Assembly (NCBI GenBank): GCA_905236605.1
Contig: CAJORD010000222.1
Coordinates: 1 to 13,560 of the forward strand
Direction of reading: 5' to 3'
DNA length: 13,560 nt
Source: an uncultured Synergistales bacterium
GTDB taxonomy: Bacteria; Synergistota; Synergistia; Synergistales; Aminobacteriaceae
Shown here: positions 7,072-13,560 of the stretch, piece after piece
Position numbering within the stretch: position 1 is the stretch's first letter
How the letters are laid out: every line of letters starts with the position of its first letter
The notes under the pieces: model-generated
The model's database searches: none
Seen by the model: the letters and a program-made list of their open reading frames with translations, nothing else
Told to the model about the DNA's origin: nothing
Made by a program: the position numbers and the translations under genes

Positions 7072-7099
7072 ATTATATTCTATATTTGGAAAAATTCAA
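7072..7099 (-). promoter_or_regulatory. Promoter of rplY-pth
   Basis: Read on the minus strand there is a -35 TTGAAT (7094-7099), a 16-base spacer and a perfect -10 TATAAT (7072-7077), about 34 bases upstream of the rplY start. Only the -35 deviates, at one or two positions, from the sigma-70 consensus. Confidence 0.6.
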
Positions 7100-7100
7100 T

Positions 7101-7106
7101 TATAAT
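7101..7106 (+). promoter_or_regulatory. Candidate -10 box for the TolC-family operon
   Basis: A perfect TATAAT lies 38 bases upstream of the start at 7144, but at 17 bases upstream there is only TTCTAT (7078-7083), a poor -35. It abuts the -35 of the divergent rplY promoter, so the two polymerases would compete. The region is AT-rich, so chance matches are likely. Confidence 0.35.
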
Positions 7107-7143
7107 TAACACAAAGCAACTTAAAAAAGTAAGGAGTTTATTT

Positions 7144-8547
7144 ATGAAAGTCCCACGATATAAAATTTTTTGCGTTTTGATTTTCTCGACTATGCTAGCA
7201 AGTCCAGCATATTCAAACGTAAAAATGACTTTGCCGCAATATGTTCAGGAAATTTTATTAAATAATCACTCGCTTAGAGCCGGAGTCAAAAACGTCGAAG
7301 CCGATTATTACTCTGTGCTTGCCGCTGTGGGCTATCAACGACCAACGACGGCCGCGGCCGCGACAGGCTCATATGCAACGAAGCAGCAAGGAGTTCGCAA
7401 CGTCAGCGCCGGAAGTTTAGCCCTGCGACTTTCACAGCGTATCGACATATCCGGAAGCTATAAACTCGACGAGCAGCAAAATATTTTAGGTTACGAAGTC
7501 TCACGCGCAAATTTTGATAACAATGTGAACACGATGATAGCTGCTGCCGAAGAAACTTGGTGGTCAGCTGTTTTAGCTCGCGAAAATGTGAAACTTCAAA
7601 AGGATATAATGAACCAACGCGCTGAAAATCACAGGATTACAATGGAAAAGTATAATCAAGAACTTGTTCCGAGATTGGATATAGTCCGCAGCGACGCGCA
7701 AGTCGTTGAAGCCGGCAGCCTCGTAAAGAACGCCGAAACCACATATATGAATTTGCTCGCGGAACTTTCGCTAATGGCGGGCGGTCTTGATGTTGAGCCT
7801 GTTGACGAAGAATTACAAGTTCCAGTTTTTGATATTACAATGAATTTTGATGATGCATTGTTGTATCGTCCTGATGTAAGAGCCGCGCGGCTGAACCTTG
7901 AACGCGCTAAGCTAGTGAAAAAGCTCACAGCGAAGGGCTTATCACCGACGCTTGATTTTGCATTCCAGTTTACACCATGGTCAGACCCTGAATATTATTC
8001 GACGCCTAATAAACTTCAGGCGGGAGCCTCACTGACTTTAACTGTCCCGATCTCTGACGGTAATACAACAAAATACAAAGTTCTAAATACAGATAGATTG
8101 ATACAAGCAGCCGAAGCAAATCTTCACGCCGTTGAAGAGACAACGCGCCGTGATATTGCAGTAGCCATCAATAATTGGCGTAACGCCGCAGCCGCTGAAC
8201 AAGATAAGAAAATACAAGTTGAACGTTCCGAGGAAGAATTGCGAATTACGGAGCTAATGTATTCTGAAGGAATGGGCGCACAGATTGATTTAATCAACGC
8301 TCAAACGGCTTATCAGGCAGTCAAAACTGAATACTTAGATGCAGTTAAAAATATGTATGTCGCTCTTGTGGCATTGCGTAAGGCGATTGGAGATTATTCA
8401 CCGAACGAAGACGGCACTTGGAAAGAAGCTGTAGAGCGTTATGGCAAGGGCAATGACGTTTTAGGCGAACCCGGATTAAAAACTCTTCGCACGGATATGA
8501 AGAAGCTGAAAGCTAAGAGTGCAAATAAGGATAAGAACAAAGATTAA
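7144..8547 (+). CDS. TolC-family outer-membrane efflux/secretion channel
   Basis: Outer-membrane trimeric channel component of a tripartite exporter, shown by its signal peptide and the two-fold repeated helical layout of the outer-membrane efflux protein family. The signal peptide spans 1-24 (Lys/Arg start, hydrophobic 8-20, cleavage after SPAYS). The mature protein has long alpha-helical coiled-coil stretches at about 30-75, 140-210, 235-270 and 310-415, with beta-strand-like parts at about 85-125 (AGSLALRLSQRIDISGSYKL) and 275-305 (AGASLTLTVPI). The helix ending MYSEGMGAQIDLINAQTAYQ is characteristic of the family's second repeat. The C-terminal tail is Lys-rich. The ATG follows AAGGAG. 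No membrane-fusion or inner-membrane partner is encoded in the window, so its cargo is unknown. It heads a same-strand run ending in mnmE. Confidence 0.9.
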   Translation: MKVPRYKIFCVLIFSTMLASPAYSNVKMTLPQYVQEILLNNHSLRAGVKNVEADYYSVLAAVGYQRPTTAAAATGSYATKQQGVRNVSAGSLALRLSQRIDISGSYKLDEQQNILGYEVSRANFDNNVNTMIAAAEETWWSAVLARENVKLQKDIMNQRAENHRITMEKYNQELVPRLDIVRSDAQVVEAGSLVKNAETTYMNLLAELSLMAGGLDVEPVDEELQVPVFDITMNFDDALLYRPDVRAARLNLERAKLVKKLTAKGLSPTLDFAFQFTPWSDPEYYSTPNKLQAGASLTLTVPISDGNTTKYKVLNTDRLIQAAEANLHAVEETTRRDIAVAINNWRNAAAAEQDKKIQVERSEEELRITELMYSEGMGAQIDLINAQTAYQAVKTEYLDAVKNMYVALVALRKAIGDYSPNEDGTWKEAVERYGKGNDVLGEPGLKTLRTDMKKLKAKSANKDKNKD

Positions 8548-8550
8548 GAC

Positions 8551-9117
8551 ATGAAAAACTTGAAATTAAAACGACTTTTTTTAATTACAATCGCGCTTTT
8601 ATTAATTGTAATTTGCGCAGCCGAAGCTAAAAACACAAAAGCTAGTAACATAGCTAACTTGTTTACTCACGTTAATCCTTCATTAAGTGCAAAGAAGGCT
8701 CAAGAATATGCAAATTTTGTAATTCAAGCGAGCGATAAGCACAAGCAAGACCCTTACGCAATCGCGGCCCTGATTGTGCATGAATCGACGGTGAATAACA
8801 AAGCTGTATCAAAAGGCGGCGATTATGGTCTAATGCAAATTCGTTGGAAAGTCCATGAAAAGGCGATAAAGAAAGAATTTCCCAAAGTCAAGAAGGCAAG
8901 CGATTTGTTTGATGCAAGAATTAATATTTTGTTTGGTACAGAGATACTCAAAGACTGCATGAACAAAGCCGGCGGCGATCTTCGCGGGGGAATTTTGCGT
9001 TACAGTGGCGGCAATGAAAAATTAGTTGGAAAAGTTACGGCCACGATGAAAGAATTACAGTCAAAAGACGGCTCTACGACTGTGAAAAAGAAGATTAAAA
9101 CCAAAAAGAAAAAGTAA
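8551..9117 (+). CDS. Secreted lytic transglycosylase-like protein (SLT fold)
   Basis: Likely peptidoglycan-cleaving enzyme acting in the periplasm. The N-terminus is a signal peptide (Lys/Arg-rich 1-8, hydrophobic 9-22, cleavage likely after CAAEA at 26). The SLT domain at about 50-172 shows the catalytic Glu78 in IVHEST, the substrate-groove motif GDYGLMQIRW at 90-99, NILFGTEIL (125-133) and a late YSGG (151-154), matching the lysozyme-like family. The protein is short (188 residues), so it is essentially one domain with a highly basic tail (VKKKIKTKKKK, 178-188). It starts three bases after the TolC-family stop with its ribosome-binding site inside that gene, so the two are probably coupled; trimming of the wall around an envelope channel is a possible role. 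Whether it is soluble or retained by its basic tail is not known. Confidence 0.85.
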   Translation: MKNLKLKRLFLITIALLLIVICAAEAKNTKASNIANLFTHVNPSLSAKKAQEYANFVIQASDKHKQDPYAIAALIVHESTVNNKAVSKGGDYGLMQIRWKVHEKAIKKEFPKVKKASDLFDARINILFGTEILKDCMNKAGGDLRGGILRYSGGNEKLVGKVTATMKELQSKDGSTTVKKKIKTKKKK

Positions 9118-9125
9118 AGGAGCAT

Positions 9126-10313
9126 ATGACAATCATGAAAAAAATTTTTGTAAGTTTAGTAATTCTTATGATGTCATGCGGCGTTGCAGCAGCCAACATT
9201 GTTTATACAACTGCTGAAGGCGGCTTAGGCATGATTCAAATTTCCAGCTCTTCAAGCGCGGACGTTACAGGCGTTACATACAACGGCGAAGCAGGCTCAA
9301 TCGCTGCACCGTACTGGGAAAATAACACTTCAAACGGCACTGGAAATTCCAAAATAATTTTTATAACTCCCGTTGAAAGTAACGACCCTGAACTCTCTGG
9401 TGATACGGCTTTAAGGTTCGCATCATCTTCAAAACTTACAACACCACTTGACAACGAGGATAAGCCAATCATTTTGGAAAATACATATGGTCGGCCAATC
9501 GTCGCAAGCACCAACGGCGGAGCAAGTCTGTATCTAGCAACAGGTGCAACAGTTCGCGAGTATGATACAGAAAATTTCAAAATACGAAACGTTTACTCTT
9601 ATAAGAGTGATGATATTTCACCAAATCCAGAGATTAAAGGCGTTTTAACAACTGATTACCGCGTTTATGTCCTAGTTGCACGTAATATAACTGTATCTGC
9701 CGATCTCGTTTTAAGTCTTAACGGCCTTCTTACGTTAAACACTGAAAACGTCGAGAAATGGGAGCTTCCATTTACAGACTCGAGAGCTCATACTATAAGT
9801 TTGCTTAGTAGTTCAAGAATTGCGGTAGGTTGTGATGATGGCGTTTATGTAACGACAAAATCCAAAACTACTCAACTTGTTTCAACTGATATACCGGTCG
9901 TAGCAATTTGTAAAGACACTGGGAAAGGATTTTATTACATTTTACAATCTGAAGATGCAGACGGAACTAAAACAAATTCTTTGTATCATTATGAAGAAAA
10001 TCAAGAGCCGGCTGCGTTGCTTACAGGCATTACGGGCAATAGCGCACAGCTAATCAAAGACCCAAAATACAAAGTTATTGCAGCGCTTATTGGTGAGGAA
10101 ATAGCTTTGATAAACATGGAAGATGATGATGTATTCGAGATTTACACAGCTACGGAGCTTGGCGGAACTGTTGCAGGCGGCACTCCGATTAGCGCGGCAG
10201 CGAGTTCATCATCTGGAAATTCAGCCTCGTCAAGCAGCGGTTGTCAGCTTACTGGCGCGGGTTTAGTTTTGATTTTAGCAATGCTTACAAAATTACAATT
10301 TAGAAGGAAGTGA
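9126..10313 (+). CDS. Secreted protein with Synergist-CTERM-type sorting tail
   Basis: Exported protein of unknown function. It begins with a signal peptide ending AAA at residue 23. Two in-frame ATGs, 9126 and 9135, are possible: AGGAG at 9118-9122 is only three bases from the first and 12 from the second, and the second gives the more typical MKK start. The body (about 25-350) is beta-rich with repeated short strands and turns (for example GGASLYLATGATVREYDTEN and SRIAVGCDDGVYVTT), suggesting a beta-propeller, an inference only. The C-terminus has the form of a Synergist-CTERM signal: a Ser-rich linker (about 356-371), Gly372-Cys373, hydrophobic 375-388 and a basic end FRRK. Such tails are thought to be processed at the membrane by a dedicated enzyme, with the Cys-containing end anchoring the protein. 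The internal MMSC is a poor lipobox. Confidence 0.8.
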   Translation: MTIMKKIFVSLVILMMSCGVAAANIVYTTAEGGLGMIQISSSSSADVTGVTYNGEAGSIAAPYWENNTSNGTGNSKIIFITPVESNDPELSGDTALRFASSSKLTTPLDNEDKPIILENTYGRPIVASTNGGASLYLATGATVREYDTENFKIRNVYSYKSDDISPNPEIKGVLTTDYRVYVLVARNITVSADLVLSLNGLLTLNTENVEKWELPFTDSRAHTISLLSSSRIAVGCDDGVYVTTKSKTTQLVSTDIPVVAICKDTGKGFYYILQSEDADGTKTNSLYHYEENQEPAALLTGITGNSAQLIKDPKYKVIAALIGEEIALINMEDDDVFEIYTATELGGTVAGGTPISAAASSSSGNSASSSSGCQLTGAGLVLILAMLTKLQFRRK

Positions 10314-10318
10314 GATTT

Positions 10319-10924
10319 ATGAACAAAATCATCACTATTGGGCGCGAATTTGGTTCAGGCGGGCGCGAATTTGGCCGAAAACTTGCGGAGCTTCTCGAAT
10401 TTCCATACTACGACCGCGAAATAATTGCCGAAATTGCAAAACGCACTTCGCTCTCTGAAAAGTATGTTCAGAATATTGCAGAACACAAGCCCGTTATTCC
10501 GTTCCCGATCCACACGGGAAGAACGTTTTGGGCCGTTATGCCTGATTATGGTCAGTCTGTACAATCTGAACAACATAATATAATTCGTGAGGTAGCTTCA
10601 AAATCTGATTGTGTCATCGTAGGACGTGGCGCTGACTACATTCTTCGCGAGTATCAGCCGTTTAGAATTTTCGTGTATTCAGACATGGAAAGTAAAATCA
10701 CACGCTGCCGCGAAAATCAAAGCAACGACTACGAACAATCCGAAATGACCGACAAAGAACTTTCACGCCGAATTGAACAAATTAACAAGTCGCGCGCTGA
10801 TTATTACGAGTTTTACACCGGACAGAAATGGGGCGACAAATCCAATTACGATTTACTTGTAAATACAAGTTTCATTAAACCGGATAAGCTCGCTGAAGCT
10901 GTGAAATTAGTGATTTCTAATTAA
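10319..10924 (+). CDS. Cytidylate-kinase-like protein
   Basis: P-loop protein of the cytidylate-kinase-like family, which resembles CMP kinase but whose substrate is usually untested. From the chosen ATG it has 201 residues. The N-terminus MNKIITIGREFGSGGREFGR carries the glycine-rich P-loop (8-19), followed by LAELLEFPYYDREII, the typical family continuation. CVIVGRGADYILRE and FRIFVYSDMESKITR match the middle of the fold, and RIEQINKSRADYYEFYTGQKWGD-type residues form the lid region, with Arg and Tyr positions conserved in the family. An in-frame GTG lies at 10310, overlapping the previous gene, but it is part of the ribosome-binding stretch AAGGAAGTGAG; ATG 10319 is a better start. It sits five bases after the Synergist-CTERM gene and 27 before the next. 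The enzyme activity is inferred and not necessarily on CMP. Confidence 0.85.
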   Translation: MNKIITIGREFGSGGREFGRKLAELLEFPYYDREIIAEIAKRTSLSEKYVQNIAEHKPVIPFPIHTGRTFWAVMPDYGQSVQSEQHNIIREVASKSDCVIVGRGADYILREYQPFRIFVYSDMESKITRCRENQSNDYEQSEMTDKELSRRIEQINKSRADYYEFYTGQKWGDKSNYDLLVNTSFIKPDKLAEAVKLVISN

Positions 10925-10951
10925 AAATTTAACTAAACGGGAGATGACACT

Positions 10952-12217
10952 ATGCGCAATTATCTTGACGTTCTCGCAAAAGTGGAAGAATGCGGGACAA
11001 AAGCTTGGCTCGTTGGCGACACGGTCCGAATGATTCAAATGGGTATTCAGCCTGAAGTTATCACACTTGCAATCAGTTCCAACGATTTATACAAAATAGC
11101 GCTTGCACTTGGTACGGGTACAGTTGACGCAAGAGGCCCTTATCCTGCGTTACGTGGCGAATTATTTGGCGTTCCGTTCAGAGCTTTTGGGCTTCGACGT
11201 CCAACGATTGAAGAAGATTTAGCGTGCCGCGATTTAAGCATTGAAGCTATCGCAATTCGTTCAGACGGCGGCATTGTTGACCCGTTCGGAGGGCGTTTCG
11301 ACATAAGAAACAGAGTAATTAGGCTCACGGGCGACAACTTTGAACTTATTCACGAAGACCCCTTGCGAATACTAAGAATTTTGAGATTTTCAGCGGAATT
11401 AGAAATGGATATTTTCTGGAAGACCGCAAGTGATGTTCGTGAATATCTCGAAGAACACGCCGATAGTATGGCCAAAATCCCTGCTGAACGCTGGGGCCGT
11501 GAGATTATGAAAGGGATTGTTCACCACCCTTACACTTTCATAAGAATGTGTGATAATTTTCATTTGATTCCTTTCTTCCTGAAGGAGCTTGAAGAGCTAA
11601 AGAACACGGACGGCGTGTATGAGCATGTTTTACGCGTTCTCGAAAACATTGAGAAAAAAATCGAAACACACAAGATTATGCAGACGAAAGCTTTTGTGCT
11701 CGCAGGGCTTTTCTGCAACATTGGAACAAAAACTCTTGATGGCAATGATCGCACTAAATACACTGACAGACTTGTAAATGAGTGTCTCACAAGTTGGAAC
11801 GTCCCGTCCGAGACCATTGAAGAGGTCATCGCAATCATCAACATGTACAGGCATTTTTATAATCCAATTTCGGAAGAAAGATTTTGTAAAGGAGTTCTCG
11901 ATCATTCCGAAGAGGCTATAGAAGTGGCTATGGAGTTTGCTTTATGCGTTGCAGAAGCTGACGGCGTCGTAGAAAAATACAGCGACGTCCTCGAAGATAA
12001 TACTTGGAATTTGAAACAAGTTTTGAGGAGATTTAATAACGTCCGACTTCAGACAGAAGGCGCAACGCGTTACATGACCGGCCGCGAAATCATGGGCTTG
12101 TTACACTTAAAACCCGGCCGCCGCGTTGGAGAATTACTTGAAGGCTTAGATATGGCCGTCGGAACTGGCAAAATCAACAGTCGAGCAGGTGCGGAAGCTT
12201 GGTTGAAAGCACAATAG
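10952..12217 (+). CDS. CCA-transferase/poly(A)-polymerase family protein lacking the catalytic aspartates
   Basis: Class II tRNA nucleotidyltransferase/poly(A)-polymerase homologue of full length (421 residues) that looks catalytically dead. The order of family blocks is intact: WLVGDTVR (19-26), EEDLACRDLSIEAIAI (87-102), VDPFGGRFDIRNRVIR (109-124), EDPLRILRILRF (135-146), YEHVLRVL (223-230), LAGLFCNIG (250-258) and the C-terminal TGREIMGLLHLKPG block (376-389). In active enzymes the first block reads LVGGxVRD, followed by a DxD; here it reads GD and RM, and the DxD position is V36-I-T38. N of the TINA motif is Glu98. The HD pair of the phosphohydrolase-like domain is Cys255-Asn256. The protein is otherwise well conserved and in frame, which speaks against simple decay. 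It ends 19 bases inside mnmE. A role in tRNA binding without catalysis is an inference. Confidence 0.85.
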   Translation: MRNYLDVLAKVEECGTKAWLVGDTVRMIQMGIQPEVITLAISSNDLYKIALALGTGTVDARGPYPALRGELFGVPFRAFGLRRPTIEEDLACRDLSIEAIAIRSDGGIVDPFGGRFDIRNRVIRLTGDNFELIHEDPLRILRILRFSAELEMDIFWKTASDVREYLEEHADSMAKIPAERWGREIMKGIVHHPYTFIRMCDNFHLIPFFLKELEELKNTDGVYEHVLRVLENIEKKIETHKIMQTKAFVLAGLFCNIGTKTLDGNDRTKYTDRLVNECLTSWNVPSETIEEVIAIINMYRHFYNPISEERFCKGVLDHSEEAIEVAMEFALCVAEADGVVEKYSDVLEDNTWNLKQVLRRFNNVRLQTEGATRYMTGREIMGLLHLKPGRRVGELLEGLDMAVGTGKINSRAGAEAWLKAQ

Positions 12218-13533
12218 CAGCAATTTCAACGGCGTTAGGCGAAGGAGGCATAGCGATTGTGCGAGTTTCCGGGCCTGACGCCGTCAAAATTTCTACAAAA
12301 ATTTTACAACGAAAAAATTTTGAAATTCCCGGTAAATTGTATTTAACGAGCTTGACTGATGACGACGGAAATATTTTAGATCGCGTCCTTGCAGTCGTGT
12401 TCAAGGCTCCTCACAGTTACACCGGCGAAGACATTGTAGAAATTCACACTCACGGCGGAATCTTTATAGCGCGGTTTTGCTTGGATATGTTGCTGAAAAA
12501 CGGCGCCGAACCTGCTAAGCCGGGCGAGTTTACGCGCAGAGCTTTCACAAACGGACGAATTGATTTATCGCAGGCCGAAGGAGTTTTAGGAGTTATTCAC
12601 GCTCAAAGCCTCGAAGCTCTCAAGGCCTCCGCGCGAACTCTTAATGGCGGCTTGTCCAAAGTCATTCAAAAAATCCACGCGAAAATTTTAGACATTCAAG
12701 CAAATTTTGAAATTAATCTTGACTTCCCCGAAGGCGAAATTTTTAACGCGGACTTTGATTCGAGTTTTGAAATTTCGCAGGCCGTTCACGAACTCGAAAA
12801 TCTTTTATCGCGCTGCGAAGCCGGAATGATTTTTAACAACGGCGTCAAGCTCTCCATAATCGGACGTCCTAACGTCGGCAAATCTTCCCTGCTTAATGCT
12901 CTTCTTGGCAAAAATCGCGCAATCGTTACAGAAATCCCAGGCACCACTCGCGACGTAATCAGCGAAACGATTTTAATTAATTCTCTTCCTGTGATTTTGT
13001 CAGACACCGCCGGAATCCGTGAGACTGAAAATTTAATTGAGGCCGAAGGCGTTCGGCTTGCTATCTCCGCAGCTAATGAGAGCGATTTATGCCTGTTCGT
13101 CGTCGATGGCTCTAAAGAAATTTCAAACGAAGAATTAAATTTTATAAACTCAATTTCAGAACGCGCTATTGTAGTTATCAATAAGTCGGACTTGACGCAG
13201 GCCGCGGATTTTAATTTAGACATTCAAAAAATAAAAGTCTCTGCAAAAAACGGAACAGGCATTGACGAACTTAAAGCCGCGATTTTTAATGCCGCAATCA
13301 AAACGCCGGCAGCAGGAGGCGAATTAAACGCTTCAGCGGCTCAACTTCAAGATATTCGCGAAAGTCTTTCATCGTTGCGCAAAGCTCTCGACTTGTCATT
13401 GAAGGATTCTGAATCCGATTTAATCGCCGGACTTTTGAACGCTGCGCGAGTTTCTTTAATGCGAGTTTTGGGCCTTGAAGTCGGCGACGAATTATTAGAC
13501 CACATGTTCAGCCGTTTTTGCGTAGGAAAATAA
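12199..13533 (+). CDS. mnmE: tRNA modification GTPase MnmE (TrmE)
   Basis: GTPase that, with MnmG, installs the carboxymethylaminomethyl group at U34 of certain tRNAs; it acts in the cytoplasm. The 444 residues are complete: the N-terminal folate-binding domain (about 1-115, TIAAISTALGEGGIAIVRVSG), a helical domain, and the inserted G domain (about 215-370) with G1 GRPNVGKS (222-229), G2 TTRD (249-252), G3 DTAG (269-272), G4 NKSD (328-331) and SAK at 348-350. The last residues FCVGK contain the conserved Cys441 essential in the family. The start is TTG, chosen because AGGTG at 12187-12191 lies seven bases ahead and TIAAIS aligns with the family N-terminus. The gene overlaps the CCA-transferase homologue by 19 bases, so translation is likely coupled. 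MnmG is not in the window. After the stop only 27 bases remain, and nothing is recognisable in them. Confidence 0.97.
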   Translation: MVESTIAAISTALGEGGIAIVRVSGPDAVKISTKILQRKNFEIPGKLYLTSLTDDDGNILDRVLAVVFKAPHSYTGEDIVEIHTHGGIFIARFCLDMLLKNGAEPAKPGEFTRRAFTNGRIDLSQAEGVLGVIHAQSLEALKASARTLNGGLSKVIQKIHAKILDIQANFEINLDFPEGEIFNADFDSSFEISQAVHELENLLSRCEAGMIFNNGVKLSIIGRPNVGKSSLLNALLGKNRAIVTEIPGTTRDVISETILINSLPVILSDTAGIRETENLIEAEGVRLAISAANESDLCLFVVDGSKEISNEELNFINSISERAIVVINKSDLTQAADFNLDIQKIKVSAKNGTGIDELKAAIFNAAIKTPAAGGELNASAAQLQDIRESLSSLRKALDLSLKDSESDLIAGLLNAARVSLMRVLGLEVGDELLDHMFSRFCVGK

Positions 13534-13560
13534 ATTGCCTGTGCTAAAATTTCCTAAAAA

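Noticed and set aside
9126..10313. Lipoprotein reading of the Synergist-CTERM protein from MMSC in the signal peptide
   Set aside because: The residue three before the Cys is Met rather than Leu/Val/Ile, and a better signal-peptidase I site (AAA at 21-23) follows.
12786..13223. Minus-strand open frame of 145 codons
   Set aside because: It is antisense to the GTPase domain of mnmE, whose G1-G4 motifs are intact on the plus strand.
1..13560. CRISPR arrays, transposases, tRNA or rRNA genes, phage genes
   Set aside because: No regularly spaced repeats, transposase motifs, tRNA-like cloverleaf or rRNA-like stretches were recognised; almost all bases are in ordinary coding genes.

Overview
The window looks like a chromosomal segment from a member of the Synergistota (Synergistaceae-like), with moderate-to-low GC. 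The best lineage clue is the C-terminus of the secreted protein at 9126-10313: a Ser-rich linker, a Gly-Cys, a hydrophobic stretch and a final RRK, the layout of the Synergist-CTERM sorting signal. A TolC-type outer-membrane channel shows a diderm envelope. The amino-acid ABC transporter and the NAD(P)-dependent glutamate dehydrogenase fit an amino-acid-using anaerobe. The phylum call is an inference from these traits; no rRNA or tRNA gene was seen.

Layout. (1) 1-1666, plus strand: the 3' part of a polar amino-acid ABC permease, overlapping by 4 bases an ATPase subunit that carries an unusual extra C-terminal domain resembling a degenerate histidine-kinase-type (GHKL/RsbW-like) ATPase. (2) 1725-3986, minus strand: ilvB-ilvN, acetolactate synthase, convergent with the transporter across a bidirectional hairpin. 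(3) 4115-4384, plus strand: a small secreted acidic protein with one perfect EF-hand/dockerin-type calcium loop and a WWWPF tail. Its promoter has a run of eight G between the -35 and -10 elements, so it may be phase-variable. (4) 4456-7038, minus strand: rplY(ctc)-pth-gdhA, with terminator hairpins after pth and gdhA. (5) 7144-13533, plus strand: a tightly packed six-gene run: TolC-like channel, lytic transglycosylase-like protein, Synergist-CTERM protein, cytidylate-kinase-like protein, a CCA-transferase/poly(A)-polymerase homologue without its catalytic residues, and mnmE.

How the genes fit together. The first half is amino-acid metabolism: uptake, branched-chain synthesis and glutamate deamination. 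Translation housekeeping follows (L25, peptidyl-tRNA hydrolase). The last run mixes envelope functions with nucleotide/RNA functions and ends in the tRNA-modifying GTPase MnmE; gaps of 3 to 27 bases and one overlap suggest a single transcript. Three intergenic hairpins share the core CTAACTCCT, suggesting a small family of repeat-built terminators.

The points most worth following up are the ABC-ATPase/GHKL fusion, the poly-G promoter with its EF-hand protein, and the pseudoenzyme-like CCA-transferase homologue.
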